A stretch of DNA of 9,828 nt, taken from NCBI GenBank assembly GCA_003565035.1, contig PXDP01000040.1:1-9828 (forward strand), read 5' to 3'. The notes below the pieces were generated by a model. The model was not told where the DNA came from, did no database searches, and saw nothing but the letters and a program-made list of their open reading frames with translations. This stretch comes from PVC group bacterium. GTDB taxonomy: Bacteria > Verrucomicrobiota > Kiritimatiellia > SS1-B-03-39 > UBA6053. Positions within the stretch are counted from its first letter, which is position 1, and each line of letters begins with the position of its first letter. The position numbers and the translations under genes were made by a program. Positions 1 through 6,065 of this stretch are shown here, one piece after another.

Positions 1-11
1 CTTCGACCCGG

Positions 12-35
12 CATCTTCGGCATCTTCGGCATCTT
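12..35. repeat. 9-bp tandem repeat, about 2.7 copies
   Basis: The unit CATCTTCGG occurs at 12-20 and 21-29 and as a partial copy at 30-35. Because the period is a multiple of three it keeps frame. On the minus strand it reads ATG-CCG-AAG repeated, and on the plus strand it stays open until the stop at 38-40 or 55-57, depending on frame. Whether it is the edge of a gene lying to the left cannot be decided from this window. Confidence 0.7.
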
Positions 36-197
36 TTTAAAATACCTGATAAAATAACACCAGCAACCCTTCTTCGTTCCACTCAAGTGCCTCCAATGCG
101 TTCTGAATCAACCGGTCAGCTTCTGCGGGCCCATGATCACTTCGTTGGGCACCCCGGTGGTTATCGTTCTTTCCCTGACCTCTCTCCGCAAAAGACC

Positions 198-214
198 CGC
201 CGCAGGATGCGGCG
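198..214. repeat. GC-rich 7-bp hairpin
   Basis: CGCCGCA at 198-204 pairs perfectly with TGCGGCG at 208-214 around a GGA loop. On the minus strand it is followed by GGGTCTTTT, which has only a short T run, so it is a poor intrinsic terminator. It is more like the palindrome of a REP-type intergenic element. Confidence 0.5.
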
Positions 215-234
215 CCTCCGGATGTCTCTCTCAC

Positions 235-266
235 CGTAATCGTAATCCTACTCGTAATCGTAATCG
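235..266. repeat. Hexamer tandem (CGTAAT), five units
   Basis: The units are CGTAAT at 235-240 and 241-246, a variant CCTACT at 247-252, then CGTAAT at 253-258 and 259-264, followed by CG. On the minus strand this reads as repeated ATTACG. It is too short and too regular in period to be a CRISPR array. It may be a simple-sequence tract or part of a dispersed intergenic repeat. Confidence 0.8.
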
Positions 267-267
267 C

Positions 268-297
268 CCCCCTGCCTCACAGCCCCCTGCCCCACAG
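268..297. repeat. 15-bp C-rich direct duplicate
   Basis: CCCCCTGCCTCACAG at 268-282 is followed at once by CCCCCTGCCCCACAG at 283-297, with one mismatch. It abuts the hexamer tandem, so the two form one block of low-complexity, strand-asymmetric sequence. Confidence 0.75.
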
Positions 298-380
298 CAT
301 CAGAACTTTAAAACACCTGTTATTTTATTTTGCAGAGCCTGACCGGCAATCTGGTCATCAAACAGATCCTCCGGAGAAAG

Positions 381-433
381 AAACGAAGGATAAACATTTT
401 AAAAAAGAGTACCGAATAAATATTTCTTCGTTT
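381..433 (-). terminator. Possible weak terminator or hairpin after rsmB
   Basis: AAACGAAG at 381-388 is the exact reverse complement of CTTCGTTT at 426-433, which overlaps the rsmB stop codon. The intervening 37 nt are AT-rich. Read on the minus strand, the distal arm is followed by a T-rich CTTTCTCC. The loop is long and the stem short, so this is a tentative 3' end for the serA-rsmB transcript. No better terminator was found in 1-431. Confidence 0.25.
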
Positions 434-1664
434 AACATTTACGTAACCGGGCGGCATAGGCGCCGTCACAGGATTTTTCGCCGGGCAGGAGCAGGATCTC
501 CTCCTCCAGATGCCAGGCGGGGTTTGCCTCCAGCCATGTTTTCACCTGTTGCACGGTCTCCTCGGGCTCAATGGAACAGGTGCTGTAAACCAGGCGTCCG
601 CCAGGCTTGACCCGCGCCGCGCCCTGGTCCAGGAGGCGCGTCTGTAACTGAGTAACCTCCTGCAAGGCGCGCCGACTGAAGCGCCAGCGGGCATCCACCC
701 GGCGCTGCAGCACCCCGGTGTTGGAACAGGGCACGTCCAGCAGCACGGCGTCGAAGCGTTCGTCTGTCAGGCTGCCGATCTCGCCGCACCGCACGGATAC
801 GTCCGTGAGCCGCAGGCGCTGGAGATTTTCGCCGAGTCGGTCCACCCGGCCGGGATTGGGATCCAGTGCCACCAGCCCGGCTCCTCGTCCGCCCAGGGCC
901 TCTGCAAGCAGCGCCGCTTTTCCGCCGGGGGCGGCGCAGGCATCCAGAATCCGCTCGCCTGGTTTCACCTGCATCAGTGCGGGCGCCAGGCTGGTGGAGG
1001 GATCCTGCAGATACCAGTGTCCCTCGGTAAATCCGGGAAGCGTGGTGGGCAAATACCCCCGCGGCAGCGCAAAGAAATTTGGAAAGTCTTTCACCGGAGT
1101 CAGGTCCAGGGGCACGTCCCCGGCGGGTGCGTCCGGGGTTCTCCGCGCGAAGGTGACGGCCCGCTGCTGATTCCACTGGCAGATGCCTTCCGCCCGCTCC
1201 GCGCCGAACGCCTCTGTCCAACGGCGTAGCAGGATGTCGGGATGTGACAGACGGACCGACAGAGGCTGTCCGGCAATCCAGGTCTCCAGCTCGCCGCGGC
1301 GGCGGAGCACATTGCGGAGAAGTCCGTTGGCGTAGCCGATCATGGGCTTGGGAAATTTGGCTTTGTGGGCCGCTTCAAGGGTTTCGTGGACGGCCGCGTG
1401 CTCGGCAATCCCGTCGAGAAGCAAAAGCTGGGTTAGACCGATCCAGAGAACCGGCCGGAAATCGGCCGCCGGGGGGCGGCTGCTTAAATGATGGATGACC
1501 GCATCCAGCCGTCCTTTGTTACGCAGGCTGGTGAGCACCAGCTCGCGGGTCAGAGGGGTGGCGTCAAACCAGTCATCCGCTTCATCCGGCGGCATGCCGG
1601 TTTTCACCCATTCCCGGAGCAGGCGGAGGGCGTGAACCCGTTCAGAGGGCCGCGGGGAGGTCAA
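432..1664 (-). CDS. rsmB: 16S rRNA m5C methyltransferase, RsmB/NOP2/Sun family
   Basis: This is an S-adenosylmethionine-dependent cytosine-5 RNA methyltransferase; family members of this architecture modify C967 of 16S rRNA in the cytoplasm. The 410-residue protein has an N-terminal NusB-like helical domain (about 5-130) and a C-terminal Rossmann methyltransferase domain (about 215-410). Visible motifs are DACAAPGGK at 241-249 (SAM binding), the acidic LDPN around 268, DVPCSNTG at 310-317 with Cys313, and YSTCS at 360-364 with the expected nucleophile Cys363. The C-terminus has the usual DGAYAARLRK ending. The start is a TTG at 1664-1662 overlapping the TGA of the upstream methyltransferase gene (TTGA), with GAGG-like sequence upstream. 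The next Met (residue 24) would cut the NusB domain, so TTG is preferred. It is the last gene of the serA operon and probably translationally coupled. Family assignment is firm; the exact target base is inferred. Confidence 0.9.
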   Translation of the reverse strand: MTSPRPSERVHALRLLREWVKTGMPPDEADDWFDATPLTRELVLTSLRNKGRLDAVIHHLSSRPPAADFRPVLWIGLTQLLLLDGIAEHAAVHETLEAAHKAKFPKPMIGYANGLLRNVLRRRGELETWIAGQPLSVRLSHPDILLRRWTEAFGAERAEGICQWNQQRAVTFARRTPDAPAGDVPLDLTPVKDFPNFFALPRGYLPTTLPGFTEGHWYLQDPSTSLAPALMQVKPGERILDACAAPGGKAALLAEALGGRGAGLVALDPNPGRVDRLGENLQRLRLTDVSVRCGEIGSLTDERFDAVLLDVPCSNTGVLQRRVDARWRFSRRALQEVTQLQTRLLDQGAARVKPGGRLVYSTCSIEPEETVQQVKTWLEANPAWHLEEEILLLPGEKSCDGAYAARLRKC

Positions 1665-2551
1665 TCCTCGAAGCCCTCGTCCTCATCGTCGTCGAGCCCC
1701 ATGAATACCGGGCCGTCATCGTCTGCGGCGGCCATGGACTGGCCGGGCTCAAACTCTTTCTGCCGCCAGTATTCTCCGAGGATAATCCCGGTGGCGGTGG
1801 CCACATTGAGACTTTCCACATTTTCGGAGCCGGGGATTTTGATCATCATGTCGGCGTCTTCGATGAGAAAATCGCTCAATCCGCTGGATTCCGGGCCCAT
1901 CATCAGCAGCATTTTGTCGGGCAGCGTGCTGGTGTAGAGGTTTTCGCCCTGGTGGCTGCTGGTGCCGACCACGGTGTACCCGGCGGCTTTAAAGATGGGC
2001 AGCGATTCGCTGATACGCCCCGCCTCCACGAACTGGACGAATTCCGCCCCGCCCTCGGCGCTGCGGATGGCGGCACCGGACTGCGCGATCACCGCGTCTC
2101 CCACCAACAGACCCTCCACCCCGAAATGTGAACAGGTGCGGAGAATGGAACCGACGTTATGGGGATTGCCCAGACGCTCCAGAGCCACAATACAGTCGGT
2201 GTCCAGATCAATCGAGGCTTCGAGGTATTCTTTAATCGTGAAGGGATCGGTTTTTTTCACCAGAAAGCAAATGCCCTGATGGCTTTTGGTTTCGGCAATT
2301 TTGTCCATTTCAAAGGTGTCGATGATCCGGTATGCTTTGCGGGCCTGGGCGCAGGCTTTCATGATGTAGCCGAAGCGGTAGGCGACATCTTCCGCAAAAT
2401 AGGCCCGCACAATCTGTTCCGGACGGTTTTCGAAGAACGCTTTGCAGGCATTGACCCCGAAAATTTTCATTTCCATGGGGTCTTCGGAAAAACGGGTGCG
2501 CGGACGGTTTGGATCCCCGTGATCGCGGGGAGAAAAGTCAGATGTATCCAT
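1661..2551 (-). CDS. SpoU/TrmH-family RNA 2'-O-methyltransferase
   Basis: This SPOUT-class enzyme transfers methyl from S-adenosylmethionine to a ribose 2'-OH in rRNA or tRNA. The 296-residue protein has an N-terminal substrate-binding region (about 28-100, beginning KIFGVNACKAFF) and a C-terminal trefoil-knot domain. The three family motifs are present: NPHNVGSILRT at 129-139 with the conserved Asn132 and Arg138, MGPESSGL at 218-225, and IPGSENVESLNV at 239-250. The N-terminal sequence resembles RlmB/YfiF-type proteins rather than TrmH itself, so the target RNA is unknown. The start at 2551 is chosen because AAGGA lies about 8 nt upstream, overlapping the end of serA; the frame stays open further upstream only inside serA. 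A later Met (2476) has no ribosome site. The last 20 or so residues are an unusual Asp/Glu-rich tail. It lies 10 nt after serA and overlaps rsmB. Confidence 0.88.
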   Translation of the reverse strand: MDTSDFSPRDHGDPNRPRTRFSEDPMEMKIFGVNACKAFFENRPEQIVRAYFAEDVAYRFGYIMKACAQARKAYRIIDTFEMDKIAETKSHQGICFLVKKTDPFTIKEYLEASIDLDTDCIVALERLGNPHNVGSILRTCSHFGVEGLLVGDAVIAQSGAAIRSAEGGAEFVQFVEAGRISESLPIFKAAGYTVVGTSSHQGENLYTSTLPDKMLLMMGPESSGLSDFLIEDADMMIKIPGSENVESLNVATATGIILGEYWRQKEFEPGQSMAAADDDGPVFMGLDDDEDEGFED

Positions 2552-2561
2552 AGCGGAATCC

Positions 2562-4142
2562 TTAGGAAACGGTGATACACGCAGCCATCTGCGCCTGGAT
2601 TTGCGAAGCGATTTTTTCAACCACCGCATGCGGCACCGGCTGACTGACCTTGATGATGGCGATGGAATTTTCACCGCTCTCGTCATGGGGGTTACGCACA
2701 TCGTCGATGTTGATTCCCGCCTCGGCGACGGCGGCGGCAATGGTGCCCAGCACCCCGGGCCGGTCGGCAAAACTGAAGACCAGGGTATGCCCCTTGGGAT
2801 CAAAATACAGTTTCTCAAAATCATTGATCCGCGACACCATGAGGTGGCCTTCGGTAACGGTTCCGCGCACGGAAACGCTGTGCAGGGTGTCTTTTCCGGT
2901 TTCTGCGGTGAGGTCCACGGTAATAGAATCGCCGTAGCCTTTGCGGTTGTCCACATCGCGGTTGCTGTAATCGATGCCATGCTCTTTGAGCACCGACAGC
3001 GCGGCCCGGTGGTCCAGTGAGCGGTCAAACTCGCTGTTCAGCGCGGTCACCATGGGCACCACCAGCCACTCGGCGTACGGAGACAGTTCTCCATAAACGC
3101 TGGTTTCAAGGAGCTTCAGGCGGCTCTGGCTTCCAAGCAGTCCCTTGGCCAGGGCGGTCAGCGTGTAGGCCAGGTTGCCGTAGGCTTCGTCGAGGCCTTC
3201 GGGAATATCGCGGTTCACGATATAGGTTGTGATACCTTTTTCGTCGAAATCGACGAGGATTTTTGCCGCCATTTTCGCGGCGTTTTCGTTGGCTTCCACG
3301 GTGCTGGCCCCCAGGTGCGGGAGCATAATGTCGGCGACATCCGCAACGGTTTTGGGACCGGCTTCGTCTTTGGGATACACATCGTTCAGGTAGCGGAGGT
3401 TCTTTTCGGCTTTCACAGCCCGGAGATCCTCTTCATGGATCACTTCGCAGCGCGCACAGTTGATCAGGGTGGCACCGTCTTTCATGCGGGAAAGCAGCTC
3501 CCGGTTCACAATACCTTTGGTGGCGTTGTTGGCGGGAATGTGCAGACTGACGTAATCACTGACGGCAAAAACCTCCTCAAGGCTCATCAGCTCAACCCCC
3601 ATTTCCTCAGCCCGGTCCGAACTGATCATGGGGTCAAAACCCACCACCCGCATGTCAAATCCGGAAAGGCGGCGGATCGTCAAACGGCCAATATGACCCA
3701 ATCCCACAATACCCATCGTTTTCCCTGTGATTTCCCGGCCCATAAATTTAGCTTTTTCCCAGGCGCCCGAACGGCACGAGGCATCCGCCGGGATCAAATG
3801 ACGGGCATCCGCCAGCATGAGGGCCACGACTTCCTCGGCCACGCCGTTGGAGTTGGCACCGGGGGTGTTCATGACATCAATTCCCCGTTTGCGGGCCGCC
3901 TGGATATCAATGGTGTTGTATCCGGCACCGGCGCGGATGATGACTTTTAATTTGGGGAACAGCTCCAGCACGGCTTCACTCACTTTTTCACTGCGGACGA
4001 TGAACGCATGGGCGTCCGCGTGATCTTTGGCGAGTTCTTCAAAGGAGGCGCCGGGGAGCTGATGAACAGCATATCCGCCGTGATCGAGCAGAAGAGTACG
4101 GGCAACAGCGTCAAGCTTGGTGGGAATCAACACTTTTTTCAT
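2562..4142 (-). CDS. serA: D-3-phosphoglycerate dehydrogenase
   Basis: This enzyme catalyses NAD-dependent oxidation of 3-phosphoglycerate to 3-phosphohydroxypyruvate, the first step of serine synthesis, in the cytoplasm. At 526 residues it has the long (type 1) architecture: a substrate domain split around a nucleotide domain (about 100-285), then an intervening domain, then a C-terminal ACT domain (about 453-526, RPGVLGTIAAAVAEAGINID). The dinucleotide motif GLGHIG is at 147-152 with Asp170 favouring NAD. GANSNGVAEEVVALML at 95-110 is typical of the family. Catalytic Arg231 and His276 are present. The loop between them is atypical: CARCEVIHEEDL instead of CARGGxxDExxL, and DVYPKDEAG where DVFxxEP is usual, putting Asp259 where the catalytic Glu is expected. 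The ACT domain suggests serine or related feedback control. It is the first gene of a three-gene operon. The ribosome site is weak (GGAT about 11 nt upstream). Confidence 0.9.
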   Translation of the reverse strand: MKKVLIPTKLDAVARTLLLDHGGYAVHQLPGASFEELAKDHADAHAFIVRSEKVSEAVLELFPKLKVIIRAGAGYNTIDIQAARKRGIDVMNTPGANSNGVAEEVVALMLADARHLIPADASCRSGAWEKAKFMGREITGKTMGIVGLGHIGRLTIRRLSGFDMRVVGFDPMISSDRAEEMGVELMSLEEVFAVSDYVSLHIPANNATKGIVNRELLSRMKDGATLINCARCEVIHEEDLRAVKAEKNLRYLNDVYPKDEAGPKTVADVADIMLPHLGASTVEANENAAKMAAKILVDFDEKGITTYIVNRDIPEGLDEAYGNLAYTLTALAKGLLGSQSRLKLLETSVYGELSPYAEWLVVPMVTALNSEFDRSLDHRAALSVLKEHGIDYSNRDVDNRKGYGDSITVDLTAETGKDTLHSVSVRGTVTEGHLMVSRINDFEKLYFDPKGHTLVFSFADRPGVLGTIAAAVAEAGINIDDVRNPHDESGENSIAIIKVSQPVPHAVVEKIASQIQAQMAACITVS

Positions 4143-4191
4143 AGACTAATTTATCCAGTAAAATTTGGGACATAGGGCGAAATGAGGCTCC

Positions 4192-4219
4192 CTTATACGC
4201 GAAGGCGGATTGGAATCAA
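4192..4219 (-). promoter_or_regulatory. Sigma-70-like promoter of the serA operon
   Basis: On the minus strand, TTGATT (4219-4214) and TATAAG (4197-4192) are separated by 16 nt. This places a transcript start near 4185 and a leader of about 40 nt before the serA ATG. It lies between the amt terminator and serA, where an operon promoter is needed. Seen by eye only. Confidence 0.5.
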
Positions 4220-4231
4220 CCGCGCAGTCAG

Positions 4232-4273
4232 AAAAAAAAGCCCCCACTTCCGGGAGACAACGGAAGAGGGGGC
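4232..4273 (-). terminator. Intrinsic terminator of amt
   Basis: On the minus strand a 13-position stem (GCCCCCTCTTCCG pairing with CGGAAGTGGGGGC, one internal A-A mismatch on the plus-strand reading) closes an 8-nt loop and is followed by eight T residues (plus-strand A tract 4232-4239). It sits about 55 nt after the amt stop codon. It separates amt from serA, so amt is transcribed alone. Confidence 0.92.
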
Positions 4274-4327
4274 TTAGGGGTGGATCCGGGTTACCAAGCC
4301 GGATCCCGTAGGAGTGGAGACACTACA

Positions 4328-5695
4328 TTATTCGCCGTAGGCGCTCTGCCCGTGTTCGGACAGGTCAAGGCCAACCATTTCTTCTTCTTCGCTGACGCGG
4401 AGAACTCCGACGGCTTTGAGGATGGAGAAAACGATGAACATGGCGATGAAGGCGTAGACCGGGATGGCGATGGCGCCAACGATCTGCGGCATCATATCGA
4501 TGTCCGGGCTGAAGATACCGGCGGCGATCACGCCCCAGATTCCGCACAGACCGTGCACCGGCCAGGCACCGACGGGATCGTCGATCTTGGCGAGTTCCAG
4601 GAGTTTGATACCAGCAACCACCAGCACACCGGCGATAGCGCCAATGATGATCCCGGCACCGTTGCCGACTACATCCGCGTTGGCGGTGATGCCTACGAGA
4701 CCGGCGAGGATCCCGTTAAGGGCCATGGTCAGGTCGGGTTTTTTGTCAACGACCCAGGAGAAGGCCAGAGCAAACACGGCACCGGCGGCAGCGGCCAGGG
4801 TGGTGTTCACGGCCACCAGCATGGTGTTCTGGACGGCGTCAATGGTGTGGAATTCCAGCACGGAACCGGGGTTGAACCCGTACCAGCCGATGAGGAGGAT
4901 GAACACACCCAGAGCCGCGAAGGTCAGGTTATGACCGGGCATCGGAGTTTTGTCTTTTCCGAAGCGTCCGATACGGGGACCGAGAACGATCGCGCCGGCC
5001 AGACCGCCGAAACCACCGACCGCATGCACAATCACCGAACCGGCGAAGTCATGGAAGCCCATTTCATAGAGCCAGCCTTCACCCCAGGTCCAATAACCGG
5101 AGATCGGATAAATGATGCCCGTCAAAACAGCCGTATAAATAAGGTATGCGGCGAATTTCATACGACCGGCAACCGCACCCGAGACAATCGTCGCGGCGGT
5201 GGCGGCGAACGCGGCCTGGAAGAGGAAGTCGATCTGGGTGCTGAAAAGAGCCCAGGACAGTTCGAAGTCGGCTTCGACATCGGCAATCGTGGTGTACTCA
5301 CCACCGGGGCCCAGTTCGGGAGAGGTCATGACGCTCGGAGCGGCAATTACACCGTTTCCGTCACCGTACATGATGCCGTAACCGATGAAAAAGTAGAGAA
5401 GGACACCCAGAGAGAAGTCCATCACGTTCTTCATGAGGATGTTGACCGTGTTCTTGGAATGGTTTAAACCGGATTCCAAAATAGCGAAGCCGGCCTGCAT
5501 GAAAATCACCAGAACGGTGCAAATCATCAGGAAGAGGTTGTCGATCACAATCGCAAGAACTTCAGAGTCACTGAAAAAGGCTGCTTCTTCATAAGCTTCT
5601 ACAACCTCTTCAACGACCTCCGCAGCTTCCGCCGCAAAGACCATGGAGCCCATGAGGGCCAGTCCGGTCATTAAATACAATAACATTTTCTTCAT
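4328..5695 (-). CDS. amt: Ammonium transporter, Amt/MEP/Rh family
   Basis: This is an inner-membrane trimeric channel for ammonium uptake. The 455-residue protein begins with a cleavable signal-type helix (about 1-22) and an acidic spacer (about 23-40), then about eleven membrane segments. Key residues are Phe159/Phe163 (FQAAF, outer gate region), Asp216 and the pore His224 in HDFAGSVIVHAVGG, and the second pore His381 in WPVHGLCGIWG. The cytoplasmic tail keeps the conserved EEEEMVGLDLSEHGQSAY pattern that in the family contacts the PII protein GlnK. AAGGA lies about 8 nt before the ATG. The gene has its own sigma-54 promoter and a terminator, so it is monocistronic, and no glnK lies next to it in this window. 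Expression under nitrogen limitation is inferred from the promoter. Assignment is very secure; which ammonium range it serves is unknown. Confidence 0.96.
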   Translation of the reverse strand: MKKMLLYLMTGLALMGSMVFAAEAAEVVEEVVEAYEEAAFFSDSEVLAIVIDNLFLMICTVLVIFMQAGFAILESGLNHSKNTVNILMKNVMDFSLGVLLYFFIGYGIMYGDGNGVIAAPSVMTSPELGPGGEYTTIADVEADFELSWALFSTQIDFLFQAAFAATAATIVSGAVAGRMKFAAYLIYTAVLTGIIYPISGYWTWGEGWLYEMGFHDFAGSVIVHAVGGFGGLAGAIVLGPRIGRFGKDKTPMPGHNLTFAALGVFILLIGWYGFNPGSVLEFHTIDAVQNTMLVAVNTTLAAAAGAVFALAFSWVVDKKPDLTMALNGILAGLVGITANADVVGNGAGIIIGAIAGVLVVAGIKLLELAKIDDPVGAWPVHGLCGIWGVIAAGIFSPDIDMMPQIVGAIAIPVYAFIAMFIVFSILKAVGVLRVSEEEEMVGLDLSEHGQSAYGE

Positions 5696-5796
5696 GTTCG
5701 TTTTCCTTATTCGGGTTTACTTGATGGCTTTCGAACCTGCCTCAGATTCTCCAGCCCGGTGGGTACAAAACGTTTAATTGAGGCGTTTTCAAATTA

Positions 5797-5811
5797 GCAA
5801 AGCCCGTGCCA
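5797..5811 (-). promoter_or_regulatory. Sigma-54 (RpoN) promoter of amt
   Basis: On the minus strand the sequence is TGGCACGGGCTTTGCT, which matches the sigma-54 consensus TGGCACG-N4-TTGC(A/T) at every defined position: the -24 element TGGCACG is at 5811-5805 and the -12 element TTGC at 5800-5797. Transcription would start near 5785, leaving a leader of about 90 nt. A sigma-54 promoter on an amt gene fits NtrC-type nitrogen control, known from many proteobacteria. The activator here is inferred, since no ntrC is in the window. Confidence 0.88.
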
Positions 5812-5900
5812 ACATATTTTTAAAAAACGCAAGTTGTTTAATTTAAGGATATTACAAAAATATTATCGAATAGGATAAAAAGGGTACGATTTTGAAAAGA

Positions 5901-5916
5901 AGTACATTTTTGTACT
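5901..5916. promoter_or_regulatory. Perfect inverted repeat, candidate enhancer site for amt
   Basis: AGTACA and TGTACT flank a TTTT spacer and form an exact dyad. Its centre is about 124 bp upstream of the predicted sigma-54 start of amt, within the usual distance for sigma-54 activator sites, in an AT-rich stretch (about 5812-5980) suitable for DNA bending. It does not match the classical enterobacterial NtrC box (GCACC-N-GGTGC), so the binding protein is unknown. It could equally serve the divergent kinase gene. Confidence 0.4.
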
Positions 5917-5954
5917 CAGCTTTATATGCGCTTACAATTTTGGAGGATAAACAG

Positions 5955-5966
5955 CGGTTTTTACCG
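5955..5966. promoter_or_regulatory. Short dyad just upstream of the kinase promoter
   Basis: CGGT and ACCG flank TTTT at 5955-5966, the same arm-TTTT-arm layout as the dyad at 5901-5916 but with different and shorter arms. It ends 19 nt before the -35 box of the kinase promoter. It is a possible operator but short enough to occur by chance. Confidence 0.2.
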
Positions 5967-5984
5967 TTTTAAAAATCGAACACG

Positions 5985-6013
5985 TTTACAGACCGGTTAA
6001 CGGCTTTTATAGT
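5985..6013 (+). promoter_or_regulatory. Sigma-70-like promoter of the kinase gene
   Basis: TTTACA (5985-5990) and TATAGT (6008-6013) are separated by exactly 17 nt, and each box differs from consensus at one position. Transcription would start near 6020, giving a leader of about 45 nt. This is the best housekeeping-type promoter in the window and lies divergent to the amt regulatory region. Confidence 0.6.
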
Positions 6014-6031
6014 TGCGTTTTCAGGTCCAAT

Positions 6032-6058
6032 TGTCCAAAAGCTTCTTAGATATGGACA
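6032..6058 (+). promoter_or_regulatory. Leader hairpin over the weak ribosome site of the kinase
   Basis: TGTCCA (6032-6037) can pair with TGGACA (6053-6058). The second arm contains the only ribosome-site-like GGA before the kinase ATG. A five-codon mini-frame (ATG at 6052, reading MDRIP) ends with a TGA at 6067-6069 that overlaps the kinase ATG at 6066. Either could lower or couple translation, but with six base pairs this may be chance. Confidence 0.25.
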
Positions 6059-6065
6059 GAATCCC

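Larger units (their letters stand above)
36..322. repeat. Segment flanked by near-identical 16-bp direct repeats
   Basis: TTTAAAATACCTGATA at 36-51 and TTTAAAACACCTGTTA at 307-322 match at 14 of 16 positions in the same orientation. In addition ATAAAATAACA at 49-59 has its exact reverse complement at 318-328, so the two ends also share an inverted element. Between them lie the GC hairpin, the hexamer tandem and the C-rich duplicate. The arrangement resembles a small non-autonomous or decayed insertion, but there is no transposase and no proof of mobility. AT-rich chance similarity is possible. Confidence 0.35.
1..431. other. Non-coding, repeat-rich stretch downstream of rsmB
   Basis: No reading frame here looks like a known protein. 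The longest minus-strand frame (stop at 37-39) gives about 65 residues with no recognisable domain, and the plus-strand frames look like low-complexity translation. The stretch instead holds several short repeats and hairpins listed separately. It could be a decayed gene or an intergenic repeat element. At the very left edge, three in-frame minus-strand ATG codons (starting at 32, 23 and 14) lie in a 9-bp tandem reading Met-Pro-Lys. This could be the start of a gene running off the window, but only about ten codons are visible and no good ribosome binding site precedes them, so I do not call a gene. Confidence 0.6.

Noticed and set aside
37..234. Minus-strand open frame at the left edge as a small gene
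   Set aside because: It is built partly from the GC hairpin and repeats, has no convincing ribosome site, and has no recognisable protein family. It might be a gene remnant, but that cannot be shown here.
235..297. CRISPR array
   Set aside because: Repeats of 6 and 15 bp are directly adjacent with no spacers of 25-40 bp and no cas genes; this is simple tandem sequence.
2552..3028. Possible N-terminal extension of the SpoU methyltransferase inside serA
   Set aside because: The frame is open but out of frame with the well-supported serA; the translation is unlike any methyltransferase, and a good ribosome site sits at the 2551 start.
4280..5467. Long plus-strand open frame opposite amt (395 codons)
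   Set aside because: It is antisense to a clear Amt protein; its translation is rich in Asp, Gly, His and Thr with no domain, as expected from the mirror of hydrophobic codons at high GC. There is no ribosome site or promoter.
5696..5785. Riboswitch in the amt leader
   Set aside because: No conserved riboswitch core or terminator/anti-terminator pair is visible in the roughly 90-nt leader; sigma-54 control is enough to explain regulation.
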